A DNA stretch of 64,000 nt, taken from positions 62,001 to 126,000 of the forward strand of contig JAMFTG010000055.1 of NCBI GenBank assembly GCA_023974075.1, in the 5' to 3' direction. The notes beneath the pieces were generated by a model. That model ran no database searches, was not told where the DNA came from, and saw only the letters and a list, made by a program, of their open reading frames with translations. Positions 1 to 12,300 of this stretch are shown here, piece after piece. The position numbers and the translations under genes were made by a program. The first letter of the stretch is position 1. Every line of letters starts with the position of its first letter. This stretch comes from Chaenocephalus aceratus. Its lineage: Eukaryota > Chordata > Actinopteri > Perciformes > Channichthyidae.

Positions 1-2360
1 TCTACATCAACATGTGTCCCCTCTTCTTCATGTCTCTTCTACATCAACATGTGTCCTCTCTTCTTCATGTCTCTTCTACATCAACATGTGTCCCCTCTTC
101 TTCATGTCTCTTCTACATCAACATGTGTCCCCTCTTCTTCATGTCTCTTCTACATCAACATGTGTCCCCTCTTCTTCATGTCTCCTTCTACATCAACATG
201 TGTCCCTCTTCTTCATGTCTCTTTCTACATCAACATGTGTCCCCTCTTCTTCATGTCTCTTCTACATCAACATGTGTCCCCTCTTCTTCATGTCTCCTCT
301 ACATCAACATGTATCCCCTCTTCTCCATGTCTCTTCTACATCAACATGTGTCCCTTCTTCTTCATGTCTCTTCTACATCAGCATGTGTCCCCTCTTCTCC
401 ATGTCTCTTCTACATCAACATGTGTCCCTTCTTCTTCATGTCTCTTCTACATCAGCATGTGTCCCTCTTCTTCATGTCTCCTCTACATCAACATGTGTCC
501 CCTCTTCTTCATGTCTCCTCTACATCAACATGTGTCCCCTCTTCTCATGTCTCTTCTACATCAACATGTGTCCCCTCTTCTCATGTCTGTTCTACATCAA
601 CATGTGTCCCCTCTTCTTCACGTCTCTTCTACATCAACATGTGTCCCCTCTTCTTCACGTCTCTTCTACATCAACATGTGTCCCCTCTTCTTCATGTCTG
701 TTCTACATCAACATGTGTCCCCTCTTCTTCACGTCTCCTCTACATCAACATGTGTCCCCTCTTCCTCATGTCTCCTCTACATCAACATGTGTCCCCTCTT
801 CTTCATGTCTCTTCTACATCAACATGTGTCCTCTCTTCTTCATGTCTCTTCTACATCAACATGTGTCCCCTCTTCTTCATGTCTCTTCTACATCAACATG
901 TGTCCCCTCTTCTTCATGTCTCTTCTACATCAACATGTGTCCCCTCTTCTTCATGTCTCTCATCAACATGTGTCCCCTCTTCTCCATGTCTCTTCTACAT
1001 CAACATGTGTCCCCTCTTCTTCATGTCTCTTCTACATCAACATGTGTCCCCTCTTCTTCATGTCTCCTCTACATCAACATGTGTCCCCTCTTCTTCATGT
1101 CTCCTCTACATCAACATGTGTCCCCTCTTCTTCATGTCTCTTCTACATCAACATGTGTCCCCTCTTCTTCATGTCTCTTCTACATCAACATGTGTCCCCT
1201 CTTCTTCATGTCTGTTCTACATCAACATGTGTCCCCTCTTCTTCATGTCTCTTCTACATCAACATGTGTCCCCTCTTCTTCATGTCTCCTCTACATCAAC
1301 ATGTGTCCCCTCTTCCTCATGTCTCTTCTACATCAACATGTGTCCCCTCTTCTTCATGTCTCCTCTACATCAACATGTGTCCCCTCTTCCTCATGTCTCT
1401 TCTACATCAACATGTGTCCCCTCTTCTCCATGTCTCTTCTACATCAACATGTGTCCCCTCTTCTTCATGTCTCCTCTACATCAACATGTGTCCCCTCTTC
1501 TTCATGTCTCTTCTACATCAACATGTGTCCCCTCTTCTTCATGTCTCTTCTACATCAACATGTGTCCCCTCTTCTTCATGTCTGTTCTACATCAACATGT
1601 GTCCCCTCTTCTCCATGTCTCTTCTACATCAACATGTGTCCCCTCTTCTTCATGTCTCTTCTACATCAACATGTGTCCCCTCTTCTTCATGTCTCCTCTA
1701 CATCAACATGTGTCCCCTCTTCCACATCAACACGTGTCCCTTCTTCTTCATGTCTCTTCTACATCAACACGTGTCCCCTCTTCTTCATGTCTCTTCTACA
1801 TCAACACGTGTCCCCTCTTCTTCATGTCTCTTCTACATCAACACGTGTCCCCTCTTCTCCATGTCTCTTCTTCATCAACACGTGTCCCCTCTTCTCCATG
1901 TCTCTACTACATCAACATGTGTCCCCTCTTCTTCATGTCTCTTCTACATCAACATGTGTCCCCTCTTCTTCATGTCTCTTCTACATCAACACGTGTCCCC
2001 TCTTCTCCATGTCTCTTCTTCATCAACACGTGTCCCCTCTTCTCCATGTCTCTTCTACATCAACACGTGTCCCCTCTTCTTCATGTCTCTTCTACATCAA
2101 CACGTGTCCCCTCTTCTCCATGTCTCTTCTACATCAACATGTGTCCCCTCTTCTTCATGTCTCTTCTTCATCAACACGTGTCCCCTCTTCTCCAATGTCT
2201 CTTCTACATCAACATGTGTCCCCTCTTCTTCATGTCTCTTCTACATCAACATGTGTCCCTCTTCTCATGTCTCTTCTACATCAACATGTGTCCCCTCTTC
2301 TCCATGTCTCTTCTACATCAACATGTGTCCCCTCTTCTCCATGTCTCTTCTACATCAACC
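1..2360. repeat. 37-bp minisatellite, about 63 copies, open at left edge
   Basis: The unit reads roughly ttctacatcaacatgtgtcc followed by cctcttcttcatgtctc. Variants differ by single substitutions (cacgtg for catgtg, ctcc for cttc) and a few units are shortened. Because 37 is not a multiple of three and the unit has no stop in any plus frame, all three plus frames stay open for over 2 kb. The resulting Ser/Leu/His/Cys-rich translations are artefacts of the repeat and not proteins. Units between about 1725 and 2190 share the cacgtg variant, which suggests local homogenisation. The array begins before the window, so its full length is unknown. Confidence 0.97.
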
Positions 2361-2378
2361 TGTTTTTTCAGTTTAATT

Positions 2379-2463
2379 TGATTTGTGTATGTGTGTGTGT
2401 TGTTGGTCTGTGTGTGTATGTGTTGTTGGTCTGTGTGTGTATGTGTTGTTGGTCTGTGTGTGT
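2379..2463. repeat. GT-rich microsatellite with 21-bp units
   Basis: After a short GT run the block tgttgttggtctgtgtgtgta repeats about three times. It directly follows the end of the 37-bp array and ends before the unique sequence that contains the 3' end of the Fc-receptor-like gene. Confidence 0.85.
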
Positions 2464-3264
2464 TTCAAAGCAACACAATGTCCTAGTTTCCATTTCTCAG
2501 AAATAACCCCGACTTAGTTTCATTATGAATAATCTCACCACGCAGACAGGAAACGGCCGATTAAACAAAATAAACATCACTGACCATAACTGGGTTTGTT
2601 TCTTCAACACTCAACATTAACTATAACGTGAGAACATAAATAAAACTGGACGTTTTTGTGTCATTTTTCAGTTCATTTTGAGTCGACTTTGGACAGATAT
2701 GAGATGTGTTTAAGGTTGAGGTAAAACTTCACACCTTTTGTTTGCATGGACGGAAAATAAAACCACCAAGACTTTCCACTTCCTGTTCACCATCAGCAGC
2801 GTGATGTGCTTTGTTCCTGTTGTACACATTTCTTCTAATCAAAACAAACTAAGCGCGAAACAAGAGGACGAAGAAAGTGTATTTTCTGTTGATGTTGAGT
2901 TGTAGGATAATGAATCCATTTTTTATACATGTTTGTTTTTTTCTGTGATGTCGATTTGGTTAGCTGGCCGGCTCTTGTGATTGGTCAACCACTTCCAGAT
3001 GTCCCGCCATACATTTATTTAAAATAAAAAATAATACGTAATACACCTTTGACATAATGCATCCCTAAAGATGAAACCATCTTTTTGACATATAAAGAGT
3101 TACAAATATTCAATATATTACACAAAGTTAAGAAATCTCAATACTTCTTCCAACCATAATGTCTGTTTACCTTAGGAACTAAACACTAGCAGTAAAACAT
3201 TATCATGGTGGAAGTAGAGCAGAATGTCTTCCCAGTTCGTCAGGATCTTACAGCTTCATATTCA
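2464..3264 (-). other. 3' flank / probable 3' UTR of the Fc-receptor-like gene
   Basis: AT-rich unique sequence downstream, on the minus strand, of the last coding exon. A minus-strand AATAAA lies near 3014-3019 and could be a polyadenylation signal for the gene ending at 3265. No other coding region is visible here. The 3' end is inferred, not observed. Confidence 0.4.
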
Positions 3265-3320
3265 TCATATTTCCATGACGACGTCTTTGCTGCCTCGTCT
3301 CTGTGCAGCCGTCCGAGCTG
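3265..3320 (-). CDS. Fc-receptor-like: cytoplasmic tail exon
   Basis: The acceptor ctgctcgcag precedes CAGCTCGGAC, and phase 1 from the membrane exon gives a basic tail containing TAAQRRGSKDVVMEI, then TGA at 3265-3267. There is no tyrosine motif before the stop. A one-base shift after MEI would read on through a Tyr-containing stretch (YDEYEAV), so the exact end is uncertain. Confidence 0.6.
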
Positions 3321-6300
3321 CTGCGAGCAGAAAGACATCAGGTGTCAAGGAATATAATTGTTGAATCTATGTCTTAACAATCACTAAATATCATCCTGCT
3401 GAAAGCTTTACTCATATTATGTTTTTAAAATGCTTTGGGGTCTGATTAGAGAATGAAAAAGTCCCTGGATTTTTGTTTTGCAAGGCAAAGGGCATTTCAG
3501 AAAATGAAAATAAAAGCGCTTTATAAAAAGACAGAGGCCAAAATACAGTTGGGCTATAAAGGAACTACAGCACGGTCACATGACTTCACGTCACCACCGC
3601 TAAGCTAAAGGCGGCTAATGTTGGGCTATAAAGGAACTACAGCACGGTCACATGACTTCACCTCACCACCGCTAAGCTAAAGGCGGCTAATGTTGGGCTA
3701 TAAAGGAACTACAGCACGGTCACATGACTTCACGTCACCACCGCTAAGCTAAAGGAGGCTAATGTTGGGCTATAAAGGAACTACAGCACGGTCACATGAC
3801 TTCACGTCACCACCGCTAAGCTAAAGGCGGCTAATGTTGGGCTATAAAGGAACTACAGCACGGTCACATGACTTCACCTCACCACCGCTAAGCTAAAGGA
3901 GGCTAATGTTGGGCTATAAAGGAACTACAGCACGGGTCACATGACTTCACGTCACCACCGCTAAGCTAAAGGAGGCTAATGTTGGGCTATAAAGGAACTA
4001 CAGCACGGTCACATGACTTCACGTCACCACCGCTAAGCTAAAGGCGGCTAATGTTGGGCTATAAAGGAACTACAGCACGGTCACATGACTTCACGTCACC
4101 ACCGCTAAGCTAAAGGCGGCTAATGTTGGGCTATAAAGGAACTACAGCACGGTCACATGACTTCACGTCACCACCGCTAAGCTAAAGGAGGCTAATGTTG
4201 GGCTATAAAGGAACTACAGCACGGTCACATGACTTCACGTCACCACCGCTAAGCTAAAGGAGGCTAATGTTGGGCTATAAAGGAACTACAGCACGGACAC
4301 ATGACTTCACATCACCACCGCTAAGCTAAAGGCGGCTAATGTTGGGCTATAAAGGAACTACAGCACGGTCACATGACTTCACCACCGCTAAGCTAAAGGA
4401 GGCTACTGTTGGGCAATAAAGGAACTACAGCACGGTCACATGACTTCACGTCACCACCGCTAAGCTAAAGGAGGCTAATGTTGGGCTTTAAAGGAACTAC
4501 TGCACGGTCACATGACTTCCACGTCACCACCGCTAAGCTAAAGGACGCTAATGTTGGGCTATAAAGGAACTACAGCACGGTCACATGACTTCACGTCACC
4601 ACCGCCTAAGCTAAAGGTGGCTAATGTTGGGCTATAAAGGAACTACAGCACGGTCACATGACTTCACGTCACCCACCGCTAAACTAAAGGTGGCTAATGT
4701 TGGGCTATAAAGGAACTACAGCACGGTCACATGACTTCACGTCACCACCGCTAAGCTAAAGGCGGCTAATGTTGGGCTATAAAGGAACTACAGCACGGTC
4801 ACATGACTTCACGTCACCACCGCTAAGCTAAAGGCGGCTAATGTTGGGCTATAAAGGAACTACAGCACGGTCACATGACTTCACTTCACCACCGCTAAGC
4901 TAAGGAGGCTAATGTTGGGCTATAAAGGAACTACAGCACGGTCACATGACTTCACGTCACCACCGCTAAGCTAAAGGCGGCTAATGTTGGGCTATAAAGG
5001 AACTACAGCACGGTCACATGACTTCACGTCACCACCGCTAAGCTAAAGGCGGCTAATGTTGGGCTATAAAGGAACTACAGCACGGTCACATGACTTCACG
5101 TCACCACCGCTAAGCTAAAGGCGGCTAATGTTGGGCTATAAAGAACTACAGCACGGTCACATGACTTCACGTCACCACCGCTAAGCTAAAGGCGGCTAAT
5201 GTTGGGCTATAAAGGAACTACAGCACGGTCACATGACTTCACGTCACCACCGCTAAGCTAAAGGAGGCTAATGTTGGGCTATAAAGGAACTACAGCACGG
5301 TCACATGACTTCACGTCACCACCGCTAAGCTAAAGGAGGCTAATGTTGGGCTATAAAGGAACTACAGCACGGTCACATGACTTCACGTCACCACCGCTAA
5401 GCTAAAGGAGGCTAATGTTGGGCTATAAAGGAACTACAAGCACGGTCACATGACTTCACGTCACCACCGCTAAGCTAAAGGCGGCTAATGTTGGGCTATA
5501 AAGGAACTACAGCACGGTCACATGACTTCACGTCACCACCGCTAAGCTAAAGGCGGCTAATGTTGGGCTATAAAGGAACTACAGCACGGTCACATGACTT
5601 CACCACCGCTAAGCTAAAGGAGGCTAATGTTGGGCTATAAAGGAACTACAGCACGGTCACATGACTTCACGTCACCACCGCTAAGCTAAAGGAGGCTAAT
5701 GTTGGGCTATAAAGGAACTACAGCACGGTCACATGACTTCACGTCACCACCGCTAAGCTAAAGGTGGCTAATGTTGGGCTATAAAGGAACTACAGCACGG
5801 TCACATGACTTCACGTCACCACCGCTAAGCTAAAGGAGGCTAATGTTGGGCTATAAAGGAACTACAGCACGGTCACATGACTTCACGTCACCACCGCTAA
5901 GCTAAAGGTGGCTAATGTTGGGCTATAAAGGAACTACAGCACGGTCACATGACTTCACGTCACCACCGCTAAACTAAAGGCGGCTAATGTTGAGCTGTAA
6001 AGGAACTACAGCGCGGTCACATGACTTCACGTCACCACCGCTAAGCTAAAGGAAGCTCTTAGATGCTACTAATTTCAGGGTTTCAGGATTCCTGCAGCTT
6101 TCTATAACATTGTGTGATATCAAGTTGTATCCGTGGTCCCTTCCTCATCTTACCTCTGTTTCTGTCTCTGTAAATGAGTCCCAGTAATATGGTGGACAGC
6201 AAGAAAGGAGTTCCCACCACCAGGTGACACATCAGCCGGGGAACCGAAACCTGGCAGGAAGCTGCAGGCGGAGCTGAAGAGGAACCTGTGGAGAAAAATC

Positions 6301-9300
6301 AATCAATCAACCGACCGACCGACCGACCGACCGACCGACCGACCGACCGACCGACCGACCGACCGACCGACCGACCCGACCGACCGACCGACCAATCAAT
6401 CAAAAAATCAACCAATCATCACTCTTACCGTTTCTGTCTGTACCGTTCCTAAAAAGATAAGATGTACTTTACTCATAACAGCAGCATGTTAGAACAAGGC
6501 ATGCACATAATAAAAAGTTGAATATATATGTTTTATGTTGACAGTGAAAGATACAAATCTGTAGACTATCAGTCAAACTATGAAGGGTCAAATTACAGCT
6601 AACAAAATGTAAAAGTAGGATATAACTCTCCCCTATATATTTAACTTTTCATCAGTTATAAAGCACCTGTAGATTCTTCGTGTAGGGGGAAATTCCACAA
6701 TGAATCACCTTCTGGTGAGAAACAAACAGATATACAAGTGTAAACCAAGGTTGTGTTATTTAATGAAGGGTTAAAGCATATAAAAGCATCAATCTATTCC
6801 AGCTGGAAGGACAGATAACTATGTAGTACAAGGAAATCAGACAAGAAACCCAATACATGTATACAGAGAGATGGGACAGAAAGGGGGGGATGAAGGCAAC
6901 TAGGTCACTAGGGTGAAGTTGTGAAGAAGCTTCTGGGTTTGCAAAGTCAAAATGTAACTGAAATGATACGTTTCCTGCATAGTTCTCACCTTCCACAGTG
7001 AGCCAGCTGCCCACAGACTCTCCCACCTCAGGGATGCTGCAGCTGTAGAGTCCTTCGTCAGATTTAGAAACCCCGCGGATGGTCATCTTTCCCGTGCGGC
7101 TACTGGCGATGAAGAGGCCGTCTCTCTGGAAGTCGAAAGTGTGGTCGGAGGAAATCGACTTGGCCTGACAGTGCAGCGTCACCTCGGATCCTTCTGACAG
7201 CGGGAGGACAGGACATTTCAGGAGCACCGGGCGATCTGAGGAGGAGAGAGAGAGACGCATTAGAGACTTGTCTCTGGGGTTAACGTGAGTCTGCACGCCT
7301 TTACGACAGCAAGGCTACAGTCAGAGAGGGCCAAAGTACACATCCTTTACTCAAGTAGAAGTGCAGATAATCGTGTTTAAAAATACTCTGGTAAAAGTAG
7401 AAGTACTGACTAAACTTCTTTACTCAAGTGAAAGTAAAGAGGCTTTGAAGTGCACTTCAGTAAAAAGTACCCATAACTAGCAGCTGCTTTAAAGAGTACC
7501 TGACCTCCCTTTATATCAATAGAACAATAATGTCATTGTTAGCTAATGAATGTTTCCATGGTAACCAACGGCAACATGACAACGTTCCCTTGGTCCCTCT
7601 TCTTTAGAGAAGACCAGGAAGTGATGGATACACGGATCCTGTTCCAACCAATAGGCACGCAGTGACTCTAAAGAATAATGACCACGCACCAACACACATT
7701 CAGACTAAAGGAACCAGCTGTTTGGGAAATGAGAGAAGTAGAAAGTACAGGTATTTGAGTTCAACATGTGAGAAGTAGAAAGTACAGGTATTTGGGTTCA
7801 ACATGTGAGAAGTAGAAAGTACAAGTATTTGAGTTCAACATGTAAGAAGTAGAAAGTACAAGTATTTGAGTTCAACATGTGAGAAGTAGAAAGTACAGGT
7901 ATTAGAGTTCAACATGTGAGAAGTAGAAAGTACAGGTATTTGGGTTCAACATGTGAGAAGTAGAAAGTACAAGTATTTGAGTTCAACATGTAAGAAGTAG
8001 AAAGTACAGGTATTTGGGTTCAACATGTAAGAAGTAGAAAGTACAGGTATTTGGGTTTCAACATGTAAGAAGTAGAAAGTACAGGTATTTGGGTTCAACA
8101 TGTGAGAAGTAGAAAGTACAAGTATTTGAGTTCAACATGTAAGAAGTAGAAAGTACAGGTATTTGAGTTCAACATGTGAGAAGTAGAAAGTACAGGTATT
8201 AGAGTTCAACATGTAAGAAGTAGAAAGTACAGGTATTTGGGTTCAACATGTGAGAAGTAGAAAGTACAAGTATTTGAGTTCAACATGTGAGAAGTAGAAA
8301 GTACAGGTATTAGAGTTCAACATGTAAGAAGTAGAAAGTACAGGTATTTGAGTTTAAACATGTGAGAAGTAGAAAGTACAGGTATTAGAGTTCAACATGT
8401 AAGAAGTAGAAAGTACAGGTATTTGGGTTCAACATGTGAGAAGTAGAAAGTACAAGTATTTGAGTTCAACATGTGAGAAGTAGAAAGTACAGGTATTAGA
8501 GTTCAACATGTAAGAAGTAGAAAGTACAGGTATTTGAGTTTAACATGTGAGAAGTAGAAAGTACAGGTATTTGTGTTCAACATGTGAGAAGTAGAAAATA
8601 CAGGTATTTGAGTTCAACATGAGAGAAGTAGAAAGTACAGGTATTTGAGTTCAACATGTAAGAAGTAGAAAGTACAGGTATTTGAGTTCAACATGTAAGA
8701 AGTAGAAAGTACAGGTATTTGAGTTCAACATGTAAGAAGTAGAAAGTACAAGTATTTGAGTTCAACATGTGAGAAGTAGAAAGTACAGGTATTAGAGTTC
8801 AACATGTGAGAAGTAGAAAGTACAGGTATTTGGGTTCAACATGTGAGAAGTAGAAAGTACAAGTATTTGAGTTCAACATGTAAGAAGTAGAAAGTACAGG
8901 TATTTGGGTTCAACATGTAAGAAGTAGAAAGTACAGGTATTTGGGTTCAACATGTAAGAAGTAGAAAGTACAAGTATTTGAGTTCAACATGTAAGAAGTA
9001 GAAAGTACAGGTATTTGAGTTCAACATGTAAGAAGTAGAAAGTACAGGTATTTGGGTTCAACATGTAAGAAGTAGAAAGTACAGGTATTTGGGTTCAACA
9101 TGTGAGAAGTAGAAAGTACAAGTATTTGAGTTCAACATGTAAGAAGTAGAAAGTACAGGTATTTGAGTTCAACATGTGAGAAGTAGAAAGTACAGGTATT
9201 AGAGTTCAACATGTAAGAAGTAGAAAGTACAGGTATTTGGGTTCAACATGTGAGAAGTAGAAAGTACAAGTATTTGAGTTCAACATGTGAGAAGTAGAAA

Positions 9301-12300
9301 GTACAGGTATTAGAGTTCAACATGTAAGAAGTAGAAAGTACAGGTATTTGAGTCAACATGTAAGAAGTAGAAAGTACAGGTATTTGTGTTCAACATGTGA
9401 GAAGTAGAAAGTACAGGTATTTGAGTTCAACATGAGAGAAGTAGAAAGTACAGGTATTTGAGTTCAACATGTAAGAAGTAGAAAGTACAGGTATTTGAGT
9501 TCAACATGTAAGAAGTAGAAAGTACAGGTATTTGAGTTCAACATGTAAGAAGTAGAAAGTACAGGTATTTGGGTTCAAATGTAAGAAGTAGAAAGTACAG
9601 GTATTTGAGTTCAACATGAGAGAAGTAGAAAGTACAGGTATTTGGGTTCAACATGTAAGAAGTAGAAAGTACAGGTATTTGAGTTCAACATGTAAGAAGT
9701 AGAAAGTACAGGTATTTGAGTTCAACATGAGAGAAGTAGAAAGTACAGGTATTTGAGTTCAACATGTAAGAAGTAGAAAGTACAGGTATTTGAGTTCAAC
9801 ATATAAGAAGTAGAAAGTACAGGTATTTGGGTTCAACATGTAAGAAGTAGAAAGTACAGGTATTTGGGTTCAACATGTAAGAAGTAGAAAGTACAGGTAT
9901 TTGAGTTCAACATGTAAGAAGTAGAAAGTACAGGTATTTGAGTTCAACATGTAAGAAGTAGAAAGTACAGGTATTTGAGTTCAACATGTAAGAAGTAGAA
10001 AGTACAGGTATTTGGGTTCAACATGTAAGAAGTAGAAAGTACAGGTATTGGGTTCAACATGTAAGAAGTAGAAAGTACAGGTATTTGGGTTCAACATGTA
10101 AGAAGTAGAAAGTACAGGTATTTGAGTTCAACATGTGGAGAAGTAGAAAGTACAGGTATTTGAGTTCAACATGTAAGAAGTAGAAAGTACAGGTATTTGA
10201 GTTCAACATGAGAGAAGTATAAAGTACGGTACTGTATGTGAGTTCAACATGTAAGAAGTAGAAAGTACAGGTATTTGGGTTCAAAATGTGAGAAGTAGAA
10301 AGTACAGGTATTTGAGTTCAACATGTAAGAAGTAGAAAGTACAGGTATTTGTGTTCACATGTAAGAAAGTAGAAAGTACAGGTATTTGGGTTCAACATGT
10401 GAGAAGTAGAAAGTACAGGTATTTGAGTTCAACATGTAAGAAGTAGAAAGTACAGGTATTTGGGTTCAACATGTAAGAAGTAGAAAAGTACAGGTATGTG
10501 TGTTCAACATGTAAGAAGTAGAAAGTACAGGTATTTGAGTTCAACATGTAAGAAGTAGAAAGTACAGGTATTTGAGTTCAACATGAGAGAAGTATAAAGT
10601 ACAGGTACTGTATGTGAGTTCAACATGTAAGAAGTAGAAAGTACAGGTATTTGGGTTCAAAATGTGAGAAGTAGAAAGTACAGGTATTTGAGTTCAACAT
10701 GTTAGAAGTAGAAAGTACAGGTATTTGGGTTCAACATGTAAGAAGTATAAAGTACAGGTACTGTATGTGAGTTCAAACATGTAAGAAGTAGAAGTACAGG
10801 TATTTGGGTTTCAAAATGTGAGAAGTAGAAAGTACAGGTATTTGAGTTCAACATGTTAGAAGTAGAAGTACAGGTATTTGAGTTCAACATGTAAGAAGTA
10901 GAAAGTACAGGTATTTGGGTTCACCATGTAAGAAGTAGAAAGTACAGGTATTTGAGTTCAACATGTGAAGAAGTAGAAAGTACAGGTATTTGTGTTAACA
11001 TGTAAGAAGTAGAAAGTACAGGTATTTGTGTTCAACATGTAAGAAGTAGAAAGTACAGGTATTTGGGTTTCAACATGTGAGAAGTAGAAAGTACAGGTAT
11101 TTGAGTTCAACATGTAAGAAGTAGAAAGTACAGGGTATTTGGGTTCAACATGTAAGAAGTAGAAAGTACAGGTATTTGAGTTCAACATGTAAGAAGTAGA
11201 AAGTACAGGTATTTGTGTTCAACATGTGAGAAGTAGAAAGTACAGGTATTTGTGTTCAACATGTGAGAAGTAGAAAGTACAGGTATGTGTGTTCAACATG
11301 TAGAAGTAGAAAGTACAGGTATTTGTGTTCAACATGTGAGAAGTAGAAGTACAAGGTATTTGAGTTCAACATGTAAGAAGTAGAAAGTACAGGTATGTGT
11401 GTTCAAAATATAAGAAGTAGAAAGTACAGGTATTTGTGTTCAACATGTAAGAAGTAGAAAGTACAGGTATTTGAGTTCAACATGTGAGAAGTAGAAAGTA
11501 CAGGTATTTGTGTTCAACATGTAAGAAGTAGAAAGTACAGGTATTTGTGTTCAACATGTAAGAAGTAGAAAGTACAGGTATTTGGGGTTCAACATGTGAG
11601 AAGTAGAAAGTACAGGTATTTGAGTTCAACATGTAAGAAGTAGAAAGTACAGGTATTTGGGTTCAACATGTAAGAAGTAGAAAGTACAGGTATTTGAGTT
11701 CAACATGTAAGACGTAGAAAGTACAGGTATTTGTGTTCAACATGTGAGAGTAGAAGTACAGGTATTTGTGTTCACATGTGAGAAGTAGAAGTACAGGTAT
11801 TGTGTTCAACATGTGAGAAGTAGAAAGTACAGGTATTTGAGTTCAACATGTAAGAAGTAGAAAGTACAGGTATGTGTGTTCAAAATATAAGAAGTAGAAA
11901 GTACAGGTATTTGTGTTAGAAATTGTTGGAGTCGGGAAGCCTGGTAATTTATTCAGACCTACTAATTGACCTGACAGAAGCTATTGAGTCTATGTAAGTT
12001 TACGGCTCGGCTCGGATCCATCGAGGTCAGCAAGGTCTCACCTCTATTAACTCCTGAAGAACCAGGTTCAATTAAATGCTGTTTCAATTCAGACGTCACG
12101 CTAAATCTGTTCAAGCGACCCCGAAGGATTCTGGTATCAGTAATGAGGTGTGGCCCTGCCTCAGTGTGAGTGTGGCAGTTGTGCAATCTTACCTTTGAAG
12201 CAGGTGAGGAGAGCGCAGATTTCTCAACAAAATGTAAGAAGTAAAAGTAAAAAGTCGTCAGAAAAGCAAGTAGTGGAGTAAAGTACTGATACCAGAAAAA

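Noticed and set aside
12..2506. Three overlapping plus-strand open frames of 775-830 codons
   Set aside because: They are translations of the 37-bp satellite in all three frames. Since 37 is not divisible by three, each unit cycles through the frames, and none has splice or start context.
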